From positions 1 to 64,000 of the forward strand of contig JBAUUR010000012.1 of the NCBI GenBank assembly GCA_049582805.1: 64,000 nt of DNA, in the 5' to 3' direction. Of the stretch, positions 43,183 to 51,723 are shown in pieces; position 1 is the first letter of the stretch, and every line of letters starts with the position of its first letter. A program made the translations under genes and the position numbers. The DNA is from CAVXFS01 sp049582805. Its GTDB lineage: Bacteria; Pseudomonadota; Gammaproteobacteria; Burkholderiales; Gallionellaceae. Under the pieces are notes generated by a model. It saw nothing but the letters and a program-made list of their open reading frames with translations, searched no databases and was not told where the DNA came from.

Positions 43183-43986
43183 CTATACAAGCTCACGAGT
43201 CAGACGTTGCAAATATGCATCCGCATCCACTTCCTCCCGACGAGGCTGACGGTTCAGAAAGCTGACGATGCGCGGATGATCGGAGCCGCGTATTTCGTCA
43301 ACCGTACCAATCATCAAAATATGCCCCTGATCCAGCACGGTGATGCGATCAGCTATCTTAAACGCACTTTCGAGTTCATGGGTCACCACCACGATGCTCA
43401 TGCCCATCGCTTCCTGCAAATTCAAAATCAGCTCATCCAATTCGACTGATGCCACCGGATCAAGCCCCGCCGAAGGCTCATCGAAAAACAACAGGCGCGG
43501 ATCAAGCGCGATGGCACGCGCCAGCGCGACACGCTTCAACATCCCGCCAGACAGTTCGCTCGGCATTAAATCTTCGAAGCCATTCAGGTTCACCACTTCA
43601 AGCTTCATACGCGCCATGATCTGAATGGTGTTGTCGTCGAGTTCAGTGTGTTCGCGCAGCGGCATCGCAACATTTTCGCCAACGCTCATTGAGTTGAACA
43701 ACGCACCCCCCTGAAAGGAAACACCCATCTGCCTGCGCAAGGCAAACATTTCTTGCGCTGACATGCGCGTGATGTCATGCCCGAGCAACTTAATTGACCC
43801 TGACGAAGGTTGATTCAATCCAATCAAATGCCGCAGCAGCGTGCTCTTGCCGGAACCACTTCCACCCATGATGACCATGATCTCACCCTGCGTCACTGTC
43901 ATATCGATACCGTGCAATATCTCCCGATCCCCATAGTGCGAGACCAGCTTATTCACTTCGATGGCAGCAATCTCGGGAGGTGACAT
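43183..43986 (-). CDS. mlaF: MlaF-type ABC transporter ATP-binding protein
   Basis: The 267-residue ATPase has Walker A GGSGSGKST, signature LSGGMLKRVALARA, Walker B LLFFDEPSAGLDP and the H-loop VTHELESAF, and belongs to the Mkl/MlaF group (MGVSFQGGALFNSMSVGENVAMP). It energises lipid movement across the inner membrane with MlaE. One base separates it from the mlaE stop, and MCE and lipoprotein genes follow. In E. coli a STAS protein (MlaB) binds MlaF; here the STAS gene two genes upstream could do so. Confidence 0.92.
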   Translation of the reverse strand: MSPPEIAAIEVNKLVSHYGDREILHGIDMTVTQGEIMVIMGGSGSGKSTLLRHLIGLNQPSSGSIKLLGHDITRMSAQEMFALRRQMGVSFQGGALFNSMSVGENVAMPLREHTELDDNTIQIMARMKLEVVNLNGFEDLMPSELSGGMLKRVALARAIALDPRLLFFDEPSAGLDPVASVELDELILNLQEAMGMSIVVVTHELESAFKIADRITVLDQGHILMIGTVDEIRGSDHPRIVSFLNRQPRREEVDADAYLQRLTRELV

Positions 43987-43987
43987 A

Positions 43988-44830
43988 TCAGCGACTCAGA
44001 AATCCGGTAATTAACATATCAGCAAGAATGATAGAGACAATGCACAACACTACTGAACGCGTCGTCGCGCGGCCCACTCCTTCCGCACCACTCTCGACTT
44101 TAAATCCATTCACCGCACCGATGATCGCTATCAGCATGGCGAAGGCAATACTCTTATAAATACCGCCCAGGACGTCGTCAGGGGTCAACACCGCAAAACT
44201 GCGGTCGAAAAAAACTTCAAGCGGCATACCCAGTGCCGCCATGCAATACAAGGCGCCCCCCAGCATCGCGACCAGATCGGCCACCACCGTCAGGCATGGC
44301 ATAGTGATCATCAGCGCAATCAACAAAGGCGCAACCAGATACCGCACTGGATTAACACCGATGACGCGCAGCGCGTCGATCTCCTGCGATACCATCATGG
44401 TACCAATACGTGCTGCCACAGCAGAACCAGAACGACCTGCGACAAAGATGCCAGTGATCAACGGCGCGAATTCGCGACTCACAGAATAAGCGATTCCCAT
44501 CACCACCTGGGAGTTGGCGCCAAATTGTTTGAGTGTGTGGATGCCCTGCATCGCCAGCATTGTGCCGGTGGCGAAACAGGCAACCGCGACAATCGGAATG
44601 GCACGAACACCGACTTCGACGGCCTCCTTGAACACGGCGGCGATACGCACTGGTTGATTGCGCCAGTGTCCCAGTATCAACCAATACAGGCTTTCAAACA
44701 GCAGCGCGCTGGCATAGCCGACTTCGTCGCTCATCCTGGCGGTCTTTCTGCCCACCCATTCGACCGCAACCAGCGGAATTTTTAGTGCGCTAAGCGTCAA
44801 GATCTTCGTACTCCGCCACGCTGGCGACAA
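43988..44830 (-). CDS. mlaE: MlaE-type ABC transporter permease
   Basis: The permease has up to 280 residues and the MlaE family core EFAPLITGIFVAGRSGSAVAARIGTM, EIDALRVIGVNPVRYLVAPL and five predicted membrane helices. It starts near TTG 44830 or a downstream TTG at about 44803, so the exact start is unsure; either overlaps the STAS gene, which implies coupled translation. It transports phospholipids together with the MCE and ATPase subunits encoded next to it. Confidence 0.88.
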   Translation of the reverse strand: MSPAWRSTKILTLSALKIPLVAVEWVGRKTARMSDEVGYASALLFESLYWLILGHWRNQPVRIAAVFKEAVEVGVRAIPIVAVACFATGTMLAMQGIHTLKQFGANSQVVMGIAYSVSREFAPLITGIFVAGRSGSAVAARIGTMMVSQEIDALRVIGVNPVRYLVAPLLIALMITMPCLTVVADLVAMLGGALYCMAALGMPLEVFFDRSFAVLTPDDVLGGIYKSIAFAMLIAIIGAVNGFKVESGAEGVGRATTRSVVLCIVSIILADMLITGFLSR

Positions 44831-45122
44831 TGCGGAACACTTTATCCAATCTGGCCAGTTTAATTACTCCAAGCACACTACCCGTTGGCGCGGCCAGAAC
44901 GAAATCCTGTCCCAGTTTCCTGGCATTTTGCAGCCCTTCCACCAAGGATGCTACCCCGGAGCTATCCATGTATTTCACAGCAGAAAGATCAACGATGATT
45001 GGCGCTCTGGCTTTGACCATGTCTAAAATCACCTCCCGAACGGTGGGCGAAGAGTGCATGTCAATTTCCTCCGATATAGAGAGAATTTTGATTTTGCCGC
45101 GAGTCGTGATGGTGTATTTCAT
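44790..45122 (-). CDS. STAS-domain protein (anti-sigma-factor antagonist-like, MlaB-like position)
   Basis: The 110-residue STAS protein carries the phospho-acceptor motif YMDSSGVASL; by comparison with SpoIIAA the target is Ser55. Its stop lies within the mlaE gene and its start overlaps the end of the kinase/phosphatase gene, so it is translationally linked to both. It could act as the switch component dephosphorylated by the PP2C domain and phosphorylated by the HATPase domain upstream, or be the MlaB-type regulator of MlaF, or both. Confidence 0.88.
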   Translation of the reverse strand: MKYTITTRGKIKILSISEEIDMHSSPTVREVILDMVKARAPIIVDLSAVKYMDSSGVASLVEGLQNARKLGQDFVLAAPTGSVLGVIKLARLDKVFRIVASVAEYEDLDA

Positions 45123-46813
45123 GTGGATTCCAATGGATTCTTTTTGTCCAGACGAATGCTCATATAGAGCAGATTTCCATAAGCTTCCGGAGGGGAACAG
45201 AAAACCATCTCATCCATCAATTCCCGGATGAAATGAACCCCTAACCCACCAGGACGAACATCTTCCAATGACCGCGAGATGATCTTCGCCTTGTCGACCG
45301 GTGGTGCATGGTCGAGCAACTTGAAGATTATTGCGTTCCTGTTTTTGTTATGCGCTACCCGTAACTCGTAGTCTCCCTGATTACTGCCCTGATAGCCATG
45401 TTGGATTACATTCATGCAAGCTTCATTGAGTGCGACCACGATCGAATCTGCCAATCCGTCAGCGGCACCAGCGGACGTAACCATATCACGAATTTGGCTG
45501 CGCATTTCTTTCAAAGTGGCCGGGTCGGATGGGAACTTGAGTACCCCGATGAGATTACTTTCAGCCGGTTCGATCGCCAGCAAAGTGATGTCGTCACGCA
45601 AGGGTTGGCCGCTGGATGACAGTCGTTCGACGATAGCGCGCAAACGTTGAGCCAGTGGATATTTGGCGAACTCGTCCAGCATCCCCTTCAGTCCTTCTTC
45701 ACCCAGCTCTTGCTCACCGCCGGCTTCAGTTACCCCATCGCTATACAAATACAGGCAGCCTCCCTCCAGATACACAGCCTCATCCTGAAACTCAATGCCG
45801 GCCAGAATTCCGAGCGGTGGCATATCTGCATCAAAGCTTATAAATTCACCGCTGGTTTTGCGCAGTATAGGTGGAAGGTGTCCAGCATTAGCGAACAGTA
45901 CAATTTGAGTGGCGGGGTCGTAGATGCCCAAGACCATGCTAACAAACATGCCATGCGAGCTGGTAGCGTAAACCTCATCGTTGATTGTAGCTAACAATCT
46001 GGCGGGCTGCGGCATACTCTTACACAGACATTGAAACAAGCTGATGGTCTTTGACATCAGCATCGAAGCGCGTATACCTTTGCCGGATACGTCCCCCAAA
46101 CTGAACGCGATACGTCCATCGGCCAGCATCAAATGCGAATAGAAATCCCCCGAGATTTCCTGCGCGGGTAGATTGATACCGAAAATCGGAAAGCATGGCT
46201 CCGGATCATTGGGTAACAAACTTCGCTGAATCTGACCGGCAAGACGAATCTCTTGGCGCAAAGCCTCTTGTGCAACGCGCTCCTCGGCCATGCGCGCATG
46301 ATGAATGGCAAAAGCCGACAAAGCTGCCAGCGATGAGAGTAACCGCCCGTCTTTCTCCGTAAACAAAGGATTGATACCGTTTTTGTTGCAAACCTCAATT
46401 GCGCCGAATGGTTTACCTTTCATCGCCAGAGGCGCGCACAGGATCGAGCGTGTCACAAAACCTGTCTTTTCATCCATCTCTCCATCGAAATCCTTGTCGT
46501 TTTGTACATCGAACACCGTCTCCAGCGAATTATTCATCACCGCACGACTCAATACCCCCTTACCAAACGGCACTGCCAAGCCGATGACACCCATCGGCCC
46601 CGCGCAAAAACGGCAAATAAGATGCGTCCCTTCAGGATTCAGCAGAAATACCGAGGCAGTTTCGGCATGCAAATGCTCCCTCACCCGCAAGGTTGTATTG
46701 CGCAAAGTCTCATCCAACTCAATCGACTCAGTGAACTCCACCCCCAACGAGGCGACGAACTCAATCTCCAACATGTCATTACTGTTAGAATCTACTTTGC
46801 GCCTTTCAATCAT
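45119..46813 (-). CDS. GAF - PP2C phosphatase - HATPase kinase fusion (RsbU/RsbW-like)
   Basis: The 564-residue protein from ATG 46813 has a GAF domain (about residues 15-170), a short coil, a SpoIIE/RsbU PP2C phosphatase (205-415: SGDFY near 221, GDVSGKG 240-246, YSDGVTEA and RDDITLL) and an RsbW-like kinase domain (430-560: NEACMN 463-468, GGLG 522-525). It thus joins both enzymes of a partner-switch in one chain. It heads the operon STAS-mlaE-mlaF-mlaD-lipoprotein. The longer GTG start at 46849 has no ribosome site. All metal and ATP motifs look intact, so it is probably active in both directions, sensing a signal through GAF. Confidence 0.88.
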   Translation of the reverse strand: MIERRKVDSNSNDMLEIEFVASLGVEFTESIELDETLRNTTLRVREHLHAETASVFLLNPEGTHLICRFCAGPMGVIGLAVPFGKGVLSRAVMNNSLETVFDVQNDKDFDGEMDEKTGFVTRSILCAPLAMKGKPFGAIEVCNKNGINPLFTEKDGRLLSSLAALSAFAIHHARMAEERVAQEALRQEIRLAGQIQRSLLPNDPEPCFPIFGINLPAQEISGDFYSHLMLADGRIAFSLGDVSGKGIRASMLMSKTISLFQCLCKSMPQPARLLATINDEVYATSSHGMFVSMVLGIYDPATQIVLFANAGHLPPILRKTSGEFISFDADMPPLGILAGIEFQDEAVYLEGGCLYLYSDGVTEAGGEQELGEEGLKGMLDEFAKYPLAQRLRAIVERLSSSGQPLRDDITLLAIEPAESNLIGVLKFPSDPATLKEMRSQIRDMVTSAGAADGLADSIVVALNEACMNVIQHGYQGSNQGDYELRVAHNKNRNAIIFKLLDHAPPVDKAKIISRSLEDVRPGGLGVHFIRELMDEMVFCSPPEAYGNLLYMSIRLDKKNPLEST

Positions 46814-46904
46814 GTTGACCTTGCCCCTATATTCGGTATCTCTTGACACGCTAATTATGCTATCTATTATGGTTGCAATTTATGAATTTGAGGATAAGGG
46901 CTGT

Positions 46905-47020
46905 TCGCGCCGATTGAATAGCGCAATCCGCCAGGCTTTGCCGTCGTGCTTCTCCCGCTCCAGAACATTGACCAGATCAACCGTGGAATAAAAGCGCACC
47001 CGTTTGCCCTGCAAGGGGGA
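46905..47020 (-). pseudogene. IS21-type IstB remnant
   Basis: A minus-strand frame reads LQGKRVRFYSTVDLVNVLER and continues EKHDGKAWRIAL, close to the stretch of IstB (the IS21 helper ATPase) between Walker A and Walker B (VRFYSTVDLVN.LEREK). Neither Walker motif is included and the frame breaks on both sides. It is a fragment of about 115 bases at the right border of the island that starts at tRNA-Leu. Confidence 0.6.
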
Positions 47021-47185
47021 GGGGATATTTCGGCCTACGGATTTTTCGGGGCTAGAACAGTTTTTTCATTTTGTAGCGTGCAACTTTCGTTTCCGAGTTG
47101 GTCCTGATTCCCATGCCGGTAAAAACATTATATACAACATATTCAATGTCTTAAAAAGATAAATTATAATGTCACTTTAAGTTCT

Positions 47186-48611
47186 TCATCTGCCGTTAAA
47201 TGACTCGCCGCTCTTCTGCCAATCCCCGCCCAGGGCAGTGATGAGAACCGCGTTGGCAAGCAGCCTCCGTCCGGCGATGTTGAGGCTGTTTTGTTGCGCA
47301 GCGAGTGCCGTCGCCTGCGCCGTGACGACATTCAGGTAGCTGACGGTGCCGGCCTGGTACTGGTTTTCCGTCAGTGCCAAGGCTTGGGAGGCGGACTTCT
47401 CAGCGGCTTGCTGCACTGAGGCCTCGTCTGCAAGATGGTGCAGCGCGGCGAGGTTGTCTTCGACTTCCTGGAATGCGGCAAGTACGGTCTGACGGTAACT
47501 GGCCACGCTATTGTCATAGACTGCGATTGCGGCCCGCTTCGTCGCCGAGCGCGCGCCGGCATCGAACAGAGTCAGCGCAATAGACGGGCCGATCGACCAG
47601 AAGCTATTAGGCGATGTCAGCAGTTGCGAAAGGCTGGAACTTTGGTAACCACGAGTGCCGTTCAAGGTCAGCGCGGGAAAAAATGCTGCCTGCGCCACGC
47701 CGATCTGGGCATTGGCCTCCGCCATATGCCGCTCGGCTGCAGCAATATCGGGTCGCCGTTCCAGCAACGCGGAAGGCAGTGCGGACGGAACCTGCGGAAG
47801 CGAGGGGAGGACGTTCGTCGGCTTGATCTGGAAGTCCGCCGGCGCCTTGCCGATCAGCATGGCGATGGCGTGTTCAAACTGCGCCCGCTGCACGCGCAGA
47901 TCGATCGCTTGGGCCCGGGTCGTCTCCAGTTGTGTTTCGGCCTCTGCCACGTCGAGGCTACTTTCGACGCCAGCCTCATTGAGGTTCTTCGTGATTTGCA
48001 GTGAGCGCTCGTAGGCAGCGGTGGTCTGTTCGAGCAGACGCTGCTGGACGTCGTTGGTACGAAGCTGGAAATAGGTCTGCACCAGCGTCGCCTGCGCGGA
48101 CAGCAGCGCATTCCCCAGATCGGCGCTGCTGGCCTGGGCCGATGCCTTGCTGGCTTCGACATTGCGTCCGATTAGTCCCCATATATCCGGCTCCCAGCTG
48201 GCGCTCAAGGTAGGGCGTACAACGTTACTGATCGGGGCGCCATGCTGCACCACGGTCGCATTGCCTGGAGAAGTTCCCCGCGCGCGCGTCCCCGTTAAGC
48301 CTGCAGTCACGGTTGGGAAATAGCTTGCCTGCGCCACGTCCAGTAGTGCCTGTGCCTGCCGGTAAGACGCAGCGGCGGCGAGAACATTCTGGTTCGATAT
48401 CTTGACCTGCGGCACCAACGCATTCAAATCCGCGTCACCATAGATTTCCCACCAGTTCCCGCGCGGGGCCCCGTCCTTCGGCTCGGCTGGCTTCCAGTTC
48501 CCGGCCTCCCTGTAGGCTGCGGGTGTCCAAACATCGGGCTTGCGGTAATCCGGACCGACCATGCAGCCGGTCAGCAGCAACAGGGCAGCCGAAATTGCGT
48601 AGGTCTTCATC
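47186..48611 (-). CDS. NodT-family outer-membrane efflux lipoprotein
   Basis: The 475-residue TolC-like protein begins at ATG 48611 behind AAAGGA, with the lipobox LLLTGC (Cys16). The NodT-family pattern MVGPDYRKPDV, LERRPDIAAAERHMAEANAQIGVAQAAFFP and the ENQYQAGTVSYLNVV repeat are present in each half. It forms the outer-membrane channel of a resistance pump. It follows the two RND pump genes with 16 bases between and is the last gene of their operon. Confidence 0.92.
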
Positions 48612-48627
48612 ACAAGTATCCTTTCAC

Positions 48628-51600
48628 TCATGGCGTAGCGGGTAACGCGGAACGGTTCCGCGGCCAAATCTTCAGGCACCACAAGCGGAAACGGTCGAGG
48701 TAAAGATAGACCACCGGCGTGGTGTACAGCGTCAGCAGCTGGCTCAGAATCAGCCCGCCGACGATGGAAATGCCCAGCGGCCGCCGGAACTCGGCGCCAT
48801 CAGAGAAACCGATCGCCAGCGGTATCGCACCGAACAGCGCGGCCATGGTAGTCATCATGATCGGGCGGAAACGCAGCATGCAGGCGCGATGGATCGCATC
48901 GCGCGGCGACAGCCCTTCCTCACGTTCCGAGAAGAGCGCGAAGTCGATCATCATGATGGCATTCTTCTTGACGATGCCGATCAGCAGGATAACGCCAATC
49001 AGGGCAATGATCGTAAACTCGGTACCAAAAGCCATCAAGGCGAGAATCGCGCCGACGCCGGCCGAAGGCAGCGTGGACAATATCGTCAACGGGTGGATCA
49101 GGCTTTCGTAGAGGATGCCGAGAACCAGATAGACCGCGACCAGCGCGGCCAGGATCAACAGCGGCTGGTTGTTGAGGGAATCCTGGAAGGCCTTGGCCGT
49201 ACCCTGAAAGCTGCCGTGCACCGAGGTCGGCACGCCAAGCCTGAGCATGGTATCGTCGATGATCTGAGTCGCATCGGAAAGCGAAACGCCGACCGGCAGG
49301 TTGAATGAAATTGTCGACGCGACGAACTGTCCCTGATGATTGACCGCCAGCGGCGTAAAAGTCTGTTCGTAGTGGGCAAACGAGGCCAGCGGCACCTGTA
49401 CGCCGCCGGGTGCGATGACAAACACATCCTTCAGGGTTTCCGGGCTCTGCCAGTATTGCGGCGCTGCTTCCATCACCACGTGATACTGGTTAAGCGGTTC
49501 GTAGATCGTCGACACCTGTCGTTGCCCGAACAGATCATTGAGTGTGGCATCGATCAGTTCAGGTGTAACTCCGAGCCGCGCTGCAGCGTCTCTGTCAATC
49601 ACGAGGCTGGTTTGCAGACCCTTGTCCTGAGAGTCGGTATTGACATCGGTAAGCTGCGGCAATTTGCCCAGGGCCTCGCGTACGAGCGGCTCCCAGGTGC
49701 GCAGTTCATCTATGGTATCGGCCTGCAGCGTGTATTGGTATTGCGCGTTGCTGGCGCGCCCGCCCATGCGGATATCCTGCTGCGGTTGCAGGAACAGGCT
49801 GGCGCCGGGTTCGCGTGCGAGTTGCGGACGCAGGCGCGCGATCACCTGATCAGCTGACAAATGCCGCTCGGCGATGGGTTTGAGCGAAATGAACATGAAA
49901 GCGGAATTGCGCTGGCCGCCCCCGGTAAAGGCGACGACATTGTCCACCGCCGGATCGGCATGCACAATATCCACATAGTTGGTCAGCTTTTCGCGCATCG
50001 CCTGGAAGGAAATGCTCTGGTCCGCCTGGATATTCCCGGTCAGGCGCCCCGTATCCTGTTGCGGAAAGAACCCTTTCGGCACGATGATATAAAGATAGAT
50101 ATTGAAGCCTATTGTCGCAGCCAGTATCAGCAACATGATGCGTCCATGCGCCAGCGCCCAATCGAGGGTGACACGATAGCGGTTCAGTGTAGCCTCGAAG
50201 ATCCGTTCACTGGCATGGTAAAAGCGCCCGTGCTTTTGCTCGCCAAGCGGCTTCAGCAGGCGTGCGCACATCATTGGCGTCATCGTCAGCGACATGACCA
50301 GCGAAACAAGGATAGCGGCGGAGAGGGTAACGGCGAACTCGCGGAACAGGCGGCCGACGATGCCGCCCATCAGCAGGATCGGAATGAACACCGCGATCAG
50401 CGACAGGCTCATCGACAGCACGGTGAAACTGACCTCGCGCGCGCCCTTCAACGCGGCCTCAAGCGGGGTGCTGCCGTTCTCGATATGGCGCGTCACGTTC
50501 TCCAGCACCACCACCGCGTCGTCCACGACGAAGCCGGTGGCGATGGTCAGCGCCATCAGCGACAAGGTGTTCAGGCTGAAACCGGCCAGGTACATCACGC
50601 CGAAGGTGCCGATCAGCGACACTGGCACGACGACGCTGGGAATCAGCGCCGCCCTGGCGTTGCGCAGGAACAGGAACACCACCATCACCACCAGGGCGAC
50701 TGAAATCGCCAACGTGCGCTCGACTTCGTGCAGCGATGCGCGGATGGTCGGCGTGCGATCCATGACGACATTGAGGTCGATGGCGCCGGGGATGGAGGCG
50801 CGCAGTTGCGGCAGCACGGCGCGCACGCGGTCGACGGTGTCGATTATGTTGGCGCCCGGTTGGCGGTTGATGATCAGCATGACCGCGGGCTTGCTGTTGA
50901 ACAATCCGGCATTGCGTACGTCCTGTTCCGAATCCAGAACGCTGGCAACATCGCCGATGCGCACGGCCGCGCCGTTGTTGTACGCGACGATCACCGGGAT
51001 GTAGTCAGCCGCAGTCTTGCCCTGGTCGTTGGCGAGTATCTGCCAATCGTGGCTGCCGTCCTCGATCGCACCCTTGGGGCGGTTGGCGTTCGTCGCGACT
51101 ATTGTTGTTCGCACGGTCTCGGGACTGATTCCCAACTGGCTCAATGCCGGCGGATTGAGCTCAACGCGAACCGCAGGCAGCGAAGATCCGCCGACCGTAA
51201 CCTGTCCGATGCCGTCAAGCTGGGAGATTTTCTGCGCCAGGATGGTCGATGCGGCATCGTACATCTGCCCGCGCGACATCGATGCCGAGGTCAGCGACAG
51301 AATCATGATCGGTGCATCCGCCGGATTTACCTTGCGGTAGGTCGGGTTGCTTGGCAGGCCGGTCGGCAGCAGGGTGCGCGCTGCGTTGATGGCAGCCTGC
51401 ACGTCGCGCGCGGCCCCATCGATGTCGCGGGAAAGCTCGAACTGCAAGGTGATGCGCGTATTGCCAAGCGAGCTGCTGGAGGTGAGTTCGGTGACGCCGG
51501 CAATCACACCGAGCGAACGTTCGAGCGGCGTCGCCACCGTGGAAGCCATGGTTTCCGGGCTGGCGCCCGGCAGCGAAGCCTGCACGGAAATGGTCGGAAA

Positions 51601-51723
51601 ATCGATCTGCGGCAGCGGCGCCACCGGCAACAGCATGAATGACACCGCGCCAGCCAGGGCCACGCCCAGCGTCAACAAAGTTGTCGCGACCGGGCGGTTG
51701 ATGAAAATGGCTGGAATGTTCAT
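48628..51723 (-). CDS. mdtC: RND efflux inner-membrane transporter, MdtC-like
   Basis: The 1031-residue RND transporter starts at ATG 51723 (MNIPAIFINRPVATTLLTLG), overlapping the upstream pump gene's stop by ATGA. It has 12 predicted helices, with the proton relay helix GFVVDDAVVVLENV (two Asp) and two large periplasmic loops. It pairs with the MdtB-like subunit to form a heterotrimer. The longer frame to 51936 lies inside that gene and was not used. Substrates are probably bile salt-like or metal/drug compounds; the exact range is unknown. Confidence 0.9.
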   Translation of the reverse strand: MNIPAIFINRPVATTLLTLGVALAGAVSFMLLPVAPLPQIDFPTISVQASLPGASPETMASTVATPLERSLGVIAGVTELTSSSSLGNTRITLQFELSRDIDGAARDVQAAINAARTLLPTGLPSNPTYRKVNPADAPIMILSLTSASMSRGQMYDAASTILAQKISQLDGIGQVTVGGSSLPAVRVELNPPALSQLGISPETVRTTIVATNANRPKGAIEDGSHDWQILANDQGKTAADYIPVIVAYNNGAAVRIGDVASVLDSEQDVRNAGLFNSKPAVMLIINRQPGANIIDTVDRVRAVLPQLRASIPGAIDLNVVMDRTPTIRASLHEVERTLAISVALVVMVVFLFLRNARAALIPSVVVPVSLIGTFGVMYLAGFSLNTLSLMALTIATGFVVDDAVVVLENVTRHIENGSTPLEAALKGAREVSFTVLSMSLSLIAVFIPILLMGGIVGRLFREFAVTLSAAILVSLVMSLTMTPMMCARLLKPLGEQKHGRFYHASERIFEATLNRYRVTLDWALAHGRIMLLILAATIGFNIYLYIIVPKGFFPQQDTGRLTGNIQADQSISFQAMREKLTNYVDIVHADPAVDNVVAFTGGGQRNSAFMFISLKPIAERHLSADQVIARLRPQLAREPGASLFLQPQQDIRMGGRASNAQYQYTLQADTIDELRTWEPLVREALGKLPQLTDVNTDSQDKGLQTSLVIDRDAAARLGVTPELIDATLNDLFGQRQVSTIYEPLNQYHVVMEAAPQYWQSPETLKDVFVIAPGGVQVPLASFAHYEQTFTPLAVNHQGQFVASTISFNLPVGVSLSDATQIIDDTMLRLGVPTSVHGSFQGTAKAFQDSLNNQPLLILAALVAVYLVLGILYESLIHPLTILSTLPSAGVGAILALMAFGTEFTIIALIGVILLIGIVKKNAIMMIDFALFSEREEGLSPRDAIHRACMLRFRPIMMTTMAALFGAIPLAIGFSDGAEFRRPLGISIVGGLILSQLLTLYTTPVVYLYLDRFRLWCLKIWPRNRSALPATP

